A stretch of 64,000 nt of DNA, from NCBI GenBank assembly GCA_944378225.1, contig CALWGE010000004.1, forward strand, positions 25,082-89,081, written 5' to 3'. The notes beneath the pieces were generated by a model. The model was not told the DNA's origin and ran no database searches. It saw only the letters and a list, made by a program, of their open reading frames with translations. Below, piece after piece: positions 54,649 through 63,471 of the stretch (within the stretch, counting starts at the first letter, position 1; every line of letters begins with the position of its first letter). Origin of the DNA: an uncultured Merdimonas sp. (GTDB taxonomy: Bacteria; Bacillota; Clostridia; Lachnospirales; Lachnospiraceae). Both the position numbers and the translations under genes were made by a program.

Positions 54649-54981
54649 ATGAGAAAGTTCAGAAAGCTGGCGGCAGGATTTTTGCTGGCGGCATTTGTAG
54701 TGACCGCAGCGGGCTGCACCGATTCCGGCGACATGACCACAGATAATAATGATACCACAACCAATCAGGAGAACACAGCAGAAGATGCAGTGGACGGCAC
54801 AGACGACAGCATGGTAAATGATGTGACAGACGATGCCCAGGATGCAGTCCAGGATGTGGGAGACGGCATTATGGACGGTGTGGATGATGTGGTAGATGGA
54901 ACAGAAGATGCAGTGGACGATGTAACCGGTAATCATGACGGTACTACGAATACAACGGACGGAACGACAAAAACCGAATAA
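54649..54981 (+). CDS. Acidic repeat lipoprotein
   Basis: A 110-residue lipoprotein with a type II signal peptide (lipobox-like AAGC, mature Cys23). The mature part is very acidic, rich in Asp with repeated DDV/DAV/DGV units (DAVDGTDDS, DDAQDAVQDVGDG, DVVDGTEDAVDDV), and ends in a Thr-rich tail. No catalytic motif is visible. ATG 54649 is chosen over 54619 because aaggag lies 8 bases upstream. Confidence 0.7.
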   Translation: MRKFRKLAAGFLLAAFVVTAAGCTDSGDMTTDNNDTTTNQENTAEDAVDGTDDSMVNDVTDDAQDAVQDVGDGIMDGVDDVVDGTEDAVDDVTGNHDGTTNTTDGTTKTE

Positions 54982-55121
54982 ATGTATGAACGGAACGGAT
55001 ATTTCCGGAGGGCAGACAGACAGCCGAATGGCTTCTGCCTGCCCGGTTGTTTTTAAGAGGATATTTTTTGTGATTTCTCTGCCCAGGGGCAGAATTCTGC
55101 CGGTTTTCCCTGCGGAGATAG

Positions 55122-55150
55122 TTGCAGGGACGGTAAAAATGCGGTATACT
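55122..55150 (+). promoter_or_regulatory. asnS promoter
   Basis: TTGCAG (55122-55127), 17 bases, TATACT (55145-55150). The leader is about 35 nt, too short for a T-box. Confidence 0.7.
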
Positions 55151-55193
55151 GATACATACGTGAAATTTCAGATAAAAGGACAGGGATAGGATT

Positions 55194-56585
55194 ATGAAAT
55201 GTATAACTGTAAAAGAACTGTACCAGGACACAGCAAAATTTGTGGATCAGGAAGTAACTGTGGCCGGCTGGGTACGCAGTAACCGTGGGTCCAAGGCCTT
55301 TGGTTTCCTGGTGTTAAGTGATGGAAGCTGTTTTCAGACCCTTCAGATTGTATACCATGATACGATGGACAATTTTAAGGAGATTTCAAAACTGAATGTG
55401 GGAGCTGCAGTTATAGTCAAGGGAACACTTGTAGCTACCCCCGAGGCAAAACAGCCTTTTGAGATTCAGGCGTCCGAAGTATCTGTGGAAGGAGATTCTG
55501 CACCGGATTATCCGCTTCAGAAGAAGCGCCATTCCTTTGAATACCTCAGAACAATTTCTCATCTGCGGCCCAGAACCAATACCTTCCAGGCAGTATTTCG
55601 TGTACGTTCTTTGATTGCGTACGCTATCCATCAGTTTTTCCAGGAAAGAGGTTTTGTCTATGTGCATACGCCTTTGATTACAGGAAGTGACTGCGAAGGT
55701 GCCGGAGAAATGTTCCAGGTGACAACGCTGGATCTGAAGAATCCGCCTCTGACAGAAGAAGGACAGGTGGATTACAGCAAGGATTTCTTTGGTAAGGAGA
55801 CCAACCTGACGGTAAGCGGTCAGCTGAACGGAGAAACCTATGCCATGGCATTCCGGAATATCTATACGTTCGGACCGACCTTCCGTGCGGAGAATTCCAA
55901 TACCACACGCCATGCGGCAGAATTCTGGATGATTGAGCCGGAGATGGCATTTGCAGATCTGGAAGACAATATGGAAGTGGCTGAAGCCATGCTGAAATAT
56001 GTGATCGGCTACGTGCTGGAAAAGGCTCCGGAAGAGATGAATTTCTTTAATCAGTTTGTAGACAAGGGGCTGCTGGAACGTCTGCATGGTGTGCTGAATT
56101 CTGAATTCGCTCATGTTACCTATACAGAAGCTATTGAGATTCTGGAGAAGAATAACGATAACTTTGACTATAAGGTAAGCTGGGGCTGCGATCTGCAGAC
56201 GGAGCATGAGCGTTATCTGACAGAGCAGGTATATAAGCGCCCGGTATTTGTAACAGATTACCCGAAGGAGATCAAGGCTTTCTATATGAAGCAGAATGAA
56301 GATGGAAAGACAGTGGCAGCCATGGACTGTCTGGTTCCGGGCATCGGAGAGATCATCGGCGGCAGCCAGAGAGAGGATAATCTGGAGAAACTTTCCGCAC
56401 GTATGAAAGAACTTGGACTGAACGAAGAGGATTATGGATTCTATCTTGATTTGAGAAGATATGGATCTGCACGTCATTCCGGCTTTGGTCTGGGCTTTGA
56501 GCGCTGTGTAATGTATCTGACGGGAATGTCCAATATCCGTGACGTAATTCCGTTCCCGCGTACTGTAAATAACTGTGACCTGTAA
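55194..56585 (+). CDS. asnS: Asparaginyl-tRNA synthetase
   Basis: A 463-residue class IIb synthetase: N-terminal OB anticodon domain ([19 protein letters not shown]), motif 2 region [22 protein letters not shown], and motif 3 [28 protein letters not shown] at the C terminus. The ending matches AsnRS rather than AspRS. It attaches Asn to tRNA(Asn). A terminator follows. Confidence 0.95.
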   Translation: MKCITVKELYQDTAKFVDQEVTVAGWVRSNRGSKAFGFLVLSDGSCFQTLQIVYHDTMDNFKEISKLNVGAAVIVKGTLVATPEAKQPFEIQASEVSVEGDSAPDYPLQKKRHSFEYLRTISHLRPRTNTFQAVFRVRSLIAYAIHQFFQERGFVYVHTPLITGSDCEGAGEMFQVTTLDLKNPPLTEEGQVDYSKDFFGKETNLTVSGQLNGETYAMAFRNIYTFGPTFRAENSNTTRHAAEFWMIEPEMAFADLEDNMEVAEAMLKYVIGYVLEKAPEEMNFFNQFVDKGLLERLHGVLNSEFAHVTYTEAIEILEKNNDNFDYKVSWGCDLQTEHERYLTEQVYKRPVFVTDYPKEIKAFYMKQNEDGKTVAAMDCLVPGIGEIIGGSQREDNLEKLSARMKELGLNEEDYGFYLDLRRYGSARHSGFGLGFERCVMYLTGMSNIRDVIPFPRTVNNCDL

Positions 56586-56621
56586 TTATAATATAGACTG
56601 GAAGAAGTAACTGAGATAAAG

Positions 56622-56661
56622 AAGGCGTGTAAAGATCAGCAGGATTTTTGCACGCCTTTTT
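56622..56661 (+). terminator. Intrinsic terminator after asnS
   Basis: AAGGCGTG (56622-56629) pairs with CACGCCTT (56651-56658), with extra AAA/TTT pairs, followed by TTT (T-run to 56661). It separates asnS from the VWA gene. Confidence 0.8.
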
Positions 56662-56701
56662 ATCCGATTTATCATCCGTAAGCAGCAGGAGAGGACGCCG
56701 A

Positions 56702-57922
56702 ATGGATTATGGAGAAAAAAAGGAAGACAGAGCAGTTGAAGATGAGATTCTTGAACTGATAAAGCTGAAACTTTATCAGAGAATGCATGGAATTGCTCCG
56801 GTTCTGGGGGCAGTGGAGATGCAAATACAAGGTCAAACGGAAGAACAGAATGAGGAATTCTGTACAGACGGCAGAAAGTTTTATCTGGGGGCAGCCAGAC
56901 TTCGCAGGGATTTTCTGAAAGACAGTGAAAGTCTTTGTCTGGAGATTCTTCATATGCTGAGTCATTGTCTGCTGGGACATCCGTATCAGACCAGTCTCCC
57001 GCAAACTGAAAAAGAACGGGAGATAATCTGTGACAGGCAGGCATGGGAATTGGTCCGGGAGCTCTGGGGAGTACCTCTTCCGTTTCTGCAGGAGGCAGAT
57101 CGGTTGCTGGCAGACGGAAAAGAGAAAGAGGCGGCGGGACTTCTGAAAGTGGATGTACATAGCTGCTGGAACAGAATCGCGGACCGACAGGCAGTCTGGT
57201 GGCAGGGACAGGGAGAAAAACTTCTGAAAAACGGCCAGGTTAAGAGAAAAAGAAAGAGTGGAACAGCCAGGAGGAACAAGAAGTGGGTTCTGGTTCCTGC
57301 AGCAGGAGAACGGGGAGATTACCGGGATATCTTAAAAGGATTTTCCGCCTGGAGAGAGGATACCATGATCAATCCGGAAGAATTTGCGTATTCCTGGTAC
57401 ACATACGGACTTGAGATGTATGGGAGGCTGCCTCTGATAGAGCCGTTGGAATATCGGGAAGAGAAGAAAATTGCGGATCTGGCGATTGTGATTGACACTT
57501 CAGGCTCCTGTGAAAAGGAACTTGTACAGGTGTTTCTGGAGGAGACAAGGGGAATTCTCGAACAGGAAAAACTGTTTTTCAGGAACTTCTGTCTTCATAT
57601 TCTGCAGTGTGACAATCGTGTGCGTAAGGATGACTGCATTCGAAGCAGAGAGGATTTTGAAAGATATCTTGAGAATCTGACTATCTGCGGAGGAGGAGGA
57701 ACAGATTTCAGACCGGCATTTGAGAGAATCGGAGAACTCCGTGCCAGAGGAGAACTGTCAGATCTTCGGGGAATTTTGTATTTTACGGACGGATGCGGAT
57801 GGTACCCGAAAGAGGAGCCGGATTATCAGGTCTGGTTTGTAATGATAAAAGGACACTTTGATACAATTGATATGCCGGGATGGATACATCGCCTGGTGCT
57901 GGAGGAAAAGGGACTGAGATGA
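56702..57922 (+). CDS. DUF2201/VWA-like protein with broken metallopeptidase motif
   Basis: A 406-residue protein. The N-terminal half resembles the DUF2201 putative metallopeptidase domain, but the zinc motif reads HMLSH..GH (H84, H88, H93). The His residues are there while the catalytic Glu of HExxH is Met. The C-terminal half is a VWA-like domain with a full MIDAS: DTSGS (D265, S267, S269), Thr334 in GGGGTDF and Asp363 in FTDGCG. ATG 56702 is chosen for its aggagagg. It overlaps the following MoxR-type ATPase gene (ATGA), the usual partner of such VWA proteins. Confidence 0.82.
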   Translation: MDYGEKKEDRAVEDEILELIKLKLYQRMHGIAPVLGAVEMQIQGQTEEQNEEFCTDGRKFYLGAARLRRDFLKDSESLCLEILHMLSHCLLGHPYQTSLPQTEKEREIICDRQAWELVRELWGVPLPFLQEADRLLADGKEKEAAGLLKVDVHSCWNRIADRQAVWWQGQGEKLLKNGQVKRKRKSGTARRNKKWVLVPAAGERGDYRDILKGFSAWREDTMINPEEFAYSWYTYGLEMYGRLPLIEPLEYREEKKIADLAIVIDTSGSCEKELVQVFLEETRGILEQEKLFFRNFCLHILQCDNRVRKDDCIRSREDFERYLENLTICGGGGTDFRPAFERIGELRARGELSDLRGILYFTDGCGWYPKEEPDYQVWFVMIKGHFDTIDMPGWIHRLVLEEKGLR

Positions 57923-59427
57923 ATATTAGGGAAGCGAAGGAAGAAATTGAAAAAGCGGTAAGAGCCTATATGGCCAGAACAGATGCGGGAACTCTCCGGG
58001 TGCCTCTTTCACGGCAGCGCCCCCTTTTGCTGATTGGACCTCCGGGGATAGGAAAAACAGCCATCATGGAACAGATAGCCCGGGAATGCGGCATCGGTCT
58101 GGTGTCTTACACTATGACTCACCACACGCGCCAGAGTGCTATCGGACTTCCGGTTCTGGAACAGAAGCAGTTTGGAGGAAAAAACTATACAGTTACCTCA
58201 TACACCATGAGCGAAATTATTGCATCGGTCTATGAACAGATAGAAATCAGCGGATGCAAAGGAGGAATTTTATTTCTGGACGAGATCAATTGCGTATCGG
58301 AAACATTGATGCCTGCCATGCTTGAGTTTCTTCAGTATAAGAACTTTGGCGGTCATCGTCTGCCGGAGGGGTGGATTCTGGTGGCGGCAGGGAATCCGTC
58401 GGCCTATAATCGTTCAGTACGTGAATTTGATACGGTAACTCTGGATCGTGTCAGGCGCATGGAAGTAAAGCCGGATCTGGGAGTCTGGAGAGAATATGCT
58501 GCAGATAAAGGACTTCATCCTGCCATCCTGTCTTTCCTGCAGCTACGCCCGGAACGTTTTTACGTGATGGAACCGGGGCATACAGGATTTGTTACGGGAA
58601 GAGCATGGGAAGATCTGTCAGAAATTCTTCTGACTATGGAAGAACTGGAACTTGGCGTGGAGGAGACTCTGTTTGCGCAGTATTTACAGGATGAAGATAC
58701 TGCGCTGGAGTTTGCGTTTTATTATCGAATTTATCAGAAATGGAAGGAACAGCTGCAGCCGGAAGCCATTCTGTCCGGCGGAAGGGAAAAGTGGGAAAAG
58801 CTGTCTGCAGATAATCATCTTCCGTTTCTGCCTTTTAACGAGCGTCTCTGTATTGTATGGCTGCTTTTACAGAGACTTCTGTCTATGGCAGCAGTTCTGA
58901 GAGAACAGCAGAAACTTTCAGAGAGTCTGAGATATTTTTCCGACAGCCTGTCTGTGCCGCATACAGAGGGGAAAAATGAGAAGCAGCAGGAGGAGCTGCT
59001 GCAGGAACAGATACAGGAACGACTGAACAGCCGGCAAAAAGGACTGGCTGTGCGGAAAGAAAACGGACTTCTTGATTCTGCGGAAGAAGAACGGGAACAG
59101 ATATTCTTTCGGATCGTACAGGCCTGCAGGGAACAGCTGCGTCTGACCGGCGACACGGCTGCTGTGGAGGAGAGGAGCCGAAGAGAAATCGCAAAGACAG
59201 AAGTTCAGCGTCAGGCGCTGGTTTCCGGTATGGAAAATGGTATACTGTTTGTCCGCTATACATTCGGTGAGGGTCAGGAGATGGTGGTATTTCTTACGGG
59301 ACTTACACAGAACCCTGTATGCAAAGGGCTGCTGGAGAGAGAACTTTCTGAACTGTGGGAGGAAAACAGACAGATTTTGAATGCGGAAGAGCGCGAAAAC
59401 GAGCTGCGACAGAGAATTGGAGGATAA
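57919..59427 (+). CDS. MoxR-type AAA+ ATPase
   Basis: A 502-residue AAA+ protein: Walker A IGPPGIGKT (about 41-49 in the shorter form), Walker B ILFLDEINCV, sensor 1 AAGNPSAYN and an arginine-rich lid (VREFDTVTLDRVRRM). MoxR ATPases with VWA partners are thought to act as chaperone-like assembly or metal-insertion machines. The extra C-terminal about 230 residues are Glu/Gln-rich and helical. ATG 57919 overlaps the upstream stop, so expression is coupled. Target unknown. Confidence 0.85.
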   Translation: MNIREAKEEIEKAVRAYMARTDAGTLRVPLSRQRPLLLIGPPGIGKTAIMEQIARECGIGLVSYTMTHHTRQSAIGLPVLEQKQFGGKNYTVTSYTMSEIIASVYEQIEISGCKGGILFLDEINCVSETLMPAMLEFLQYKNFGGHRLPEGWILVAAGNPSAYNRSVREFDTVTLDRVRRMEVKPDLGVWREYAADKGLHPAILSFLQLRPERFYVMEPGHTGFVTGRAWEDLSEILLTMEELELGVEETLFAQYLQDEDTALEFAFYYRIYQKWKEQLQPEAILSGGREKWEKLSADNHLPFLPFNERLCIVWLLLQRLLSMAAVLREQQKLSESLRYFSDSLSVPHTEGKNEKQQEELLQEQIQERLNSRQKGLAVRKENGLLDSAEEEREQIFFRIVQACREQLRLTGDTAAVEERSRREIAKTEVQRQALVSGMENGILFVRYTFGEGQEMVVFLTGLTQNPVCKGLLERELSELWEENRQILNAEERENELRQRIGG

Positions 59428-59447
59428 AAACATCCCCGAGGGGCGGA

Positions 59448-59476
59448 TTGTTTTTTGCCCTCTGCTGTGTTATACT
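59448..59476 (+). promoter_or_regulatory. Promoter of the CsoR-like gene
   Basis: TTGTTT (59448-59453), 17 bases, TATACT (59471-59476). The leader is about 55 nt. Confidence 0.65.
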
Positions 59477-59538
59477 GTGAAAATCAGCCAGGGTTCTGAA
59501 GATTCGGAGTTATAAACACAGAAAGAGAAGAGAAAATT

Positions 59539-59919
59539 ATGACAGAAGGAAGACATACTCACACAGCGCCGGACGGTACTGTATATGAGCATACGCATTC
59601 CCATATTCATAAGACAGAAGAAGGCCATTGTCATGAGCATGCCCATAACCACAGTCATACGCACACAAATACAAAAGCAGTGCTGAATCGCCTTTCCCGT
59701 GCCATCGGACATATGGAGTCCATAAAACGCATGGTGGAAGACGGGAGAGACTGCAGTGAGGTTCTGGTACAGCTTTCAGCAGTGAAGGCTGCTATCAACA
59801 ACACAGCCAAAGTGATTCTCAAGGATCATATTGAGCATTGTCTGGTGGACGCTGTGGAAAGCGGTGATCATGAAGCAATAGAAGAGCTGACAGCCGCCAT
59901 TGATCGATTTATGAAGTAG
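59539..59919 (+). CDS. CsoR/RcnR family metal-sensing repressor with His-rich N-terminal tail
   Basis: A 126-residue protein. The C-terminal 80 residues are the all-helical DUF156 core, with C72 in GRDCSEVL and H97/C101 in KDHIEHC. These match the Cys-His-Cys copper(I) ligand set of CsoR. The first 42 residues contain 13 His and one Cys, an unusual extension that could bind or buffer metal. The usual IxGQ at the helix 1 end is IGH here. Such repressors control metal efflux genes, but none lies beside it, so its targets are elsewhere or it is autoregulatory. Confidence 0.85.
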   Translation: MTEGRHTHTAPDGTVYEHTHSHIHKTEEGHCHEHAHNHSHTHTNTKAVLNRLSRAIGHMESIKRMVEDGRDCSEVLVQLSAVKAAINNTAKVILKDHIEHCLVDAVESGDHEAIEELTAAIDRFMK

Positions 59920-59926
59920 AAAGGGA

Positions 59927-59955
59927 TTGCAAAACAGCCGGAACAGGCTTATAAT
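59927..59955 (+). promoter_or_regulatory. Promoter of the TPP riboswitch / thiW-thiC operon
   Basis: TTGCAA (59927-59932), 17 bases, TATAAT (59950-59955). Transcription begins near 59962, about 10 bases before the riboswitch. Confidence 0.8.
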
Positions 59956-59971
59956 AATATCCATCAATTAA

Positions 59972-60068
59972 ATACAGCTAAGGGGAGCTGGCTGAAGCCG
60001 GCTGAGAGGAGACTGACTGGTCTCGACCCACGACCTGATTTGGATAATGCCAACGTAGGGATATACTT
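59972..60068 (+). ncRNA. TPP riboswitch (THI box)
   Basis: The sequence carries the THI-box blocks in order: GGGGAGCTGGCTGAAGCCGG, CTGAGAGGAG, CGACCCACGACCTGATTTGG and ATAATGCCAACGTAGGGA. It controls the downstream thiamine genes. Terminators follow at 60076-60106 and 60111-60137. Thiamine pyrophosphate should switch thiW-thiC off. Confidence 0.93.
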
Positions 60069-60075
60069 GATGAAA

Positions 60076-60106
60076 AAGGAAGTGCCTGCGCACTTCCTTA
60101 ATTTTT
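60076..60106 (+). terminator. First terminator after the TPP riboswitch
   Basis: AAGGAAGTGC (60076-60085) pairs with GCACTTCCTT (60090-60099) around CTGC, followed by AATTTTTT. It is the likely riboswitch-controlled terminator. Confidence 0.85.
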
Positions 60107-60110
60107 TCGG

Positions 60111-60137
60111 GAGACGCCTTTTACGGGCGTCTCTTTT
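60111..60137 (+). terminator. Second tandem terminator-like hairpin after the TPP riboswitch
   Basis: GAGACGCC (60111-60118) pairs with GGCGTCTC (60126-60133), followed by TTTT. It lies immediately after the first terminator, so two hairpins stand between riboswitch and thiW. Confidence 0.7.
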
Positions 60138-60176
60138 AGATTCCCCGGACATTCCAATCGGCAGAAAGGAGAAGAA

Positions 60177-60707
60177 ATGAAAACAAGAGAAAAAAATCTG
60201 ACAAGGAAGCTGGCTGCAGCAGGAGTCCTTACAGCCGTTGCCGTAGCAGGGAGCACGCTGGGATTCCCGATAGCCGGAAGCAAATGTGCGCCGGTTCAGC
60301 ATATGGTGAACATATTGGCCTCCGTAATACTTGGGCCGGCCTGGAGCGTAGGTATTGCATTCTGCGCCAGTCTGCTGCGTAATCTGGCGGGCCTGGGCAG
60401 TCCCATGGCGTTTCCGGGCAGTATGGCAGGCGCCCTGCTGTGCGGGCTGGTATGTAAATATACAAAGAATCTGAAATTGACCTGTGCGGCAGAAGTTTTC
60501 GGTACAGCTGTGCTGGGGGGAATTGCAGCTTATCCGGTGGCGAAATACATCGTGGGTTCTGCCCCGGCAGGTCTGTTCATCTATGTGGTTCCATTTCTGA
60601 TTTCCACAGCGGCAGGCAGTATTCTGGCATTTATTCTGGTGACTGTTCTGGAAAAGGGAGGAGTTTTTGAACAGCTGTTTCCCAGATATGAAAGACAGGG
60701 AAGATAG
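60177..60707 (+). CDS. thiW: Thiamine-precursor ECF transporter S component
   Basis: A 176-residue membrane protein with about five or six hydrophobic segments. The stretch FPIAGSKCAPVQHMVNILASVILGPAW is a strong ThiW feature. ThiW imports a thiazole-type precursor through the ECF module. It is the first gene behind the TPP riboswitch, followed by thiC after about 120 bases. aaaggag SD precedes the ATG. Confidence 0.9.
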   Translation: MKTREKNLTRKLAAAGVLTAVAVAGSTLGFPIAGSKCAPVQHMVNILASVILGPAWSVGIAFCASLLRNLAGLGSPMAFPGSMAGALLCGLVCKYTKNLKLTCAAEVFGTAVLGGIAAYPVAKYIVGSAPAGLFIYVVPFLISTAAGSILAFILVTVLEKGGVFEQLFPRYERQGR

Positions 60708-60827
60708 GATAGACCAGGCAGAGCATCTCATTCTTCTGAATCATAGGTATGGTTTGCGTCCGGAGAATGAGCGGAGTTGTTGAATGAGCAAAATAAGTAT
60801 TACAGCATACAGGAAAGGAAGAAGAAT

Positions 60828-62138
60828 ATGCAGAATTATACAACACAAATGGATGCTGCGAGAAAGGGAATTATTACTAAGGAATTAAAAATTGTGGCAG
60901 AAAAGGAGCATATGCAGGAGGAGGAACTCCGAAAGCTGGTAGCCGAGGGAAAAGTAGCTATCTGTGCAAACAAGAAACATACCTGTCTGAATCCAGAGGG
61001 TGTGGGAAGTATGCTTCGTACAAAAATTAATGTGAATCTGGGTGTTTCCCGTGATGTAAAAGACTACAATGTGGAGATGGAAAAGGTACTGAGTGCCGTG
61101 CATATGGGAGCAGAGGCTATTATGGATTTGTCCAGTCACGGAGATACACGCCCTTTTCGCCAGAAGCTGGTGAACGAGTGCCCGGCTATGATTGGTACAG
61201 TGCCTGTTTATGACAGTGTCATTCATTATCAGCGCGACCTGAATACTCTGACTGCAAGAGATTTCATTGATGTGGTACGGATGCATGCTCAGGACGGTGT
61301 GGATTTTGTGACTCTTCATTGTGGCATCACCCGTAAAACTATCGAGCAGATTCGCAGACACAAGCGGAAAATGAATATCGTAAGCCGCGGAGGCAGCCTT
61401 GTTTTTGCGTGGATGAGTATGACGGGAGAGGAAAATCCGTTTTATGAGTATTATGACGAAATTCTGGATATTTGCGAAGAGTACGATGTGACCATTTCTC
61501 TCGGTGATGCCTGCCGTCCCGGCTGTCTGGCGGATGCCACAGATGTATGTCAGATAGAGGAACTGGTGAGATTGGGTGAACTGACAAAGAGAGCCTGGGA
61601 TCACAATGTACAGGTTATGGTAGAGGGACCGGGACATGTGCCGCTCAATCAGGTGGCTGCCAATATGGAGGTTCAGAAGAGCATCTGCATGGGAGCGCCT
61701 TTCTATGTGCTGGGGCCCCTGGTTACGGATATTGCTCCGGGCTACGATCATATTACTGCCGCTATCGGCGGAGCGGTGGCTGCTATGAACGGAGCAGCTT
61801 TCCTCTGCTATGTAACGCCGGCAGAGCATCTGGCCCTTCCTAATCTTGAGGATGTGCGTCAGGGTATCGTAGCCTCTAAAATCGCTGCACACGCCGCCGA
61901 TATTGCCAAAGGTATTCCGGGGGCCAGAGATATTGACGACAAAATGGCAGATGCCCGTCGGGCTCTGGACTGGGAGGCGCAGTTTGCCTGTGCCATTGAT
62001 CCGGAACGTGCCCGGGCTATCCGGGATGAGCGTCTTCCGGAGGATGATCACAGTGATACCTGCAGTATGTGCGGTAAGTTCTGCGCGGTGCGCAGCATGA
62101 ATAAAGCTCTGGCCGGAGAATTGATTGATATACTTTAA
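60828..62138 (+). CDS. thiC: Phosphomethylpyrimidine synthase
   Basis: ThiC is a radical-SAM-type 4Fe-4S enzyme making the HMP moiety of thiamine. The 436-residue product has [32 protein letters not shown] and the C-terminal cluster CSMCGKFC (C-x2-C-x4-C). The start at 60828 is chosen from SD and family length over a TTG at 60777. The length is that of the shorter bacterial form. It is co-regulated with thiW. Confidence 0.95.
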   Translation: MQNYTTQMDAARKGIITKELKIVAEKEHMQEEELRKLVAEGKVAICANKKHTCLNPEGVGSMLRTKINVNLGVSRDVKDYNVEMEKVLSAVHMGAEAIMDLSSHGDTRPFRQKLVNECPAMIGTVPVYDSVIHYQRDLNTLTARDFIDVVRMHAQDGVDFVTLHCGITRKTIEQIRRHKRKMNIVSRGGSLVFAWMSMTGEENPFYEYYDEILDICEEYDVTISLGDACRPGCLADATDVCQIEELVRLGELTKRAWDHNVQVMVEGPGHVPLNQVAANMEVQKSICMGAPFYVLGPLVTDIAPGYDHITAAIGGAVAAMNGAAFLCYVTPAEHLALPNLEDVRQGIVASKIAAHAADIAKGIPGARDIDDKMADARRALDWEAQFACAIDPERARAIRDERLPEDDHSDTCSMCGKFCAVRSMNKALAGELIDIL

Positions 62139-62198
62139 ATAAAGGATGGAAAACAGCGGCAGCTGGGGGGCAGGCGACAAGAACCTGATGAAAAAAGA

Positions 62199-62247
62199 TT
62201 GCTGTTCCAATATAGTTGTGATAGAATGTATTTGGTAATACTAAATA
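62199..62247 (+). promoter_or_regulatory. PadR operon promoter and operator
   Basis: TTGCTG (62199-62204), 17 bases, TAGAAT (62222-62227) is the promoter. The inverted repeat TATTTGGTA-a-TACTAAATA (62229-62247) matches 8 of 9 pairs and spans the expected transcription start near 62234, so it is a likely PadR autorepression operator. Confidence 0.6.
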
Positions 62248-62263
62248 TAAGGCAAGCTGTGAG

Positions 62264-62617
62264 GTGAGTGTTCTGAAAGATAAATATGAGACACAGATGA
62301 AAAAGGGTGTCCTGGATATGCTGGTTTTGAGACTGCTGGAGGAACAGGAACGGTACGGCTATCAGATTATCAGTGAGCTGAAGGAGAGAGGGGGAGAACG
62401 GTTCCTGCTTAAAGAAGGAACCTTGTATCCGATTCTGTACCGACTGGAGGATGACAGCTATATTGAAAGCAGATGGAGCGAAGCAGAGGGGAAAAAAGTG
62501 GCCCGGAAATATTACAGGATTACAGAAGAAGGAAAGCGGGCTCTGCTGGAAATCAGTACCTTATGGGCTGAGATAAACAGATGCGCCACAGCGATCATGG
62601 AGGGGGAGAGCCGATGA
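62264..62617 (+). CDS. PadR family transcriptional regulator
   Basis: A 117-residue winged-helix repressor: GVLDMLVLRLLEEQERYGYQI is the DNA-binding helix region, LKEGTLYPILYRLEDDSYI the wing, then a C-terminal dimerisation helix. Start is GTG 62264, within a gaggtgagtg region. Its stop overlaps the next ATG (ATGA). It probably represses its own operon. Confidence 0.9.
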   Translation: MSVLKDKYETQMKKGVLDMLVLRLLEEQERYGYQIISELKERGGERFLLKEGTLYPILYRLEDDSYIESRWSEAEGKKVARKYYRITEEGKRALLEISTLWAEINRCATAIMEGESR

Positions 62618-63258
62618 ATAAAGCATATTTGAACCGGATTGTCCGTAAATTAAGATGTTCAGGGAAGAAACGCAGGGAAATCAGACAGCAGCTTTTGTCG
62701 GAAATGGAAGCAGAGTTGGAAAACGGCATCGATGAAAAGGAACTGATCCGTCGTATGGGAACACCCCCGGAAATCGCCGAAGAATTTAACCGAAACTTCT
62801 CTGAGAAAGAGCGAAAACGCTACAAGAGGCAGAAACTGCTCAGAATCCTCGGAGTGATTGCTGTCTGCCTGCTGATTCTGGTCGGATTAATTTACTGGCT
62901 TGTGCCAAAGCAGATCTGGCTGGCGGACAGCCGGGTGTTTGACGAAAAAGAAGTGATCGAGCAGGCGGAATACATCGTGACGCTGTTTGATGAAAAGGAT
63001 TACGAGGCATTGAGGGAAGCTTCTGATGAAACCATGAAAAAATTTCTGGTGGAAGAAGATCTGGAAAATTCGAAAAAGCTGATCAGTGAGAACTGGGGAA
63101 CGCAGACCTCTGTGGGAAAAATCTATGCTGTCGAAGTTACGCAGATGGGGAAAAAGAGCGCAGTTCTTCAAATGCATGTGGATTATGAACATGTCAGCGT
63201 ACTGTATACCATTTCCTTTAACGACAGGTTGGAACTCCAGGGATTCTTTATGAAATAG
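62614..63258 (+). CDS. HAAS-type membrane protein with DUF3887-like domain, PadR partner
   Basis: A 214-residue protein. Residues 1-75 are a helical domain like the HAAS (DUF1700) domain found beside PadR genes (RKLRCSGKKRREIRQQLLSE...LIRRMGTPPEIAEEF), followed by one transmembrane helix (about 88-107). The extracytoplasmic C-terminal half (EQAEYIVTLFDEKDYEAL) resembles DUF3887. The ATGA overlap with padR shows coupling. The role, perhaps stress or envelope signalling, is unknown. Confidence 0.75.
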   Translation: MNKAYLNRIVRKLRCSGKKRREIRQQLLSEMEAELENGIDEKELIRRMGTPPEIAEEFNRNFSEKERKRYKRQKLLRILGVIAVCLLILVGLIYWLVPKQIWLADSRVFDEKEVIEQAEYIVTLFDEKDYEALREASDETMKKFLVEEDLENSKKLISENWGTQTSVGKIYAVEVTQMGKKSAVLQMHVDYEHVSVLYTISFNDRLELQGFFMK

Positions 63259-63319
63259 AAAAAAGGAGAAACTGTGAGATTTCGGGGGAAAATGGGAAGA
63301 TACCCATCAAATTTATCAG

Positions 63320-63374
63320 GAACTGCTTCGGCGGATGAACCATGACGGCTCGTCTGCCGGAGCAGTTCATTTTT
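63320..63374 (+). terminator. Long terminator after the PadR operon
   Basis: GAACTGCT (63320-63327) pairs with AGCAGTTC (63361-63368), with an inner seven-pair stem (63329-63335 with 63353-63359), followed by ATTTTT. Confidence 0.8.
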
Positions 63375-63400
63375 GCAGAAAAGATTTTTAAGAAGCTGTT

Positions 63401-63431
63401 TGTAACCATTCCTGTACCTTAATTGTATAAT
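63401..63431 (+). promoter_or_regulatory. Possible ECF-type promoter
   Basis: TGTAAC (63401-63406), 18 bases, GTATAA (63425-63430) resembles the -35 AAC and -10 pattern of ECF sigma promoters. A sigma-A -10 (TATAAT, 63426-63431) overlaps, but no good -35 is spaced for it. It lies about 40 bases upstream of the sigma-factor remnant, suggesting past autoregulation. Confidence 0.4.
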
Positions 63432-63471
63432 TAGTGAAAGACCTTTACAAAAAATGATTAGGAGTGGGCTC

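Noticed and set aside
54982-55193. T-box before asnS
   Set aside because: The promoter is only about 35 nt from the start codon, and there is no specifier loop, T-box sequence or terminator.
55386-56477. 363-codon open frame on the - strand
   Set aside because: It is antisense to asnS and without motifs.
60885-62210. 441-codon open frame on the - strand
   Set aside because: It is antisense to thiC, whose identity is certain, and has no motifs or start signal.
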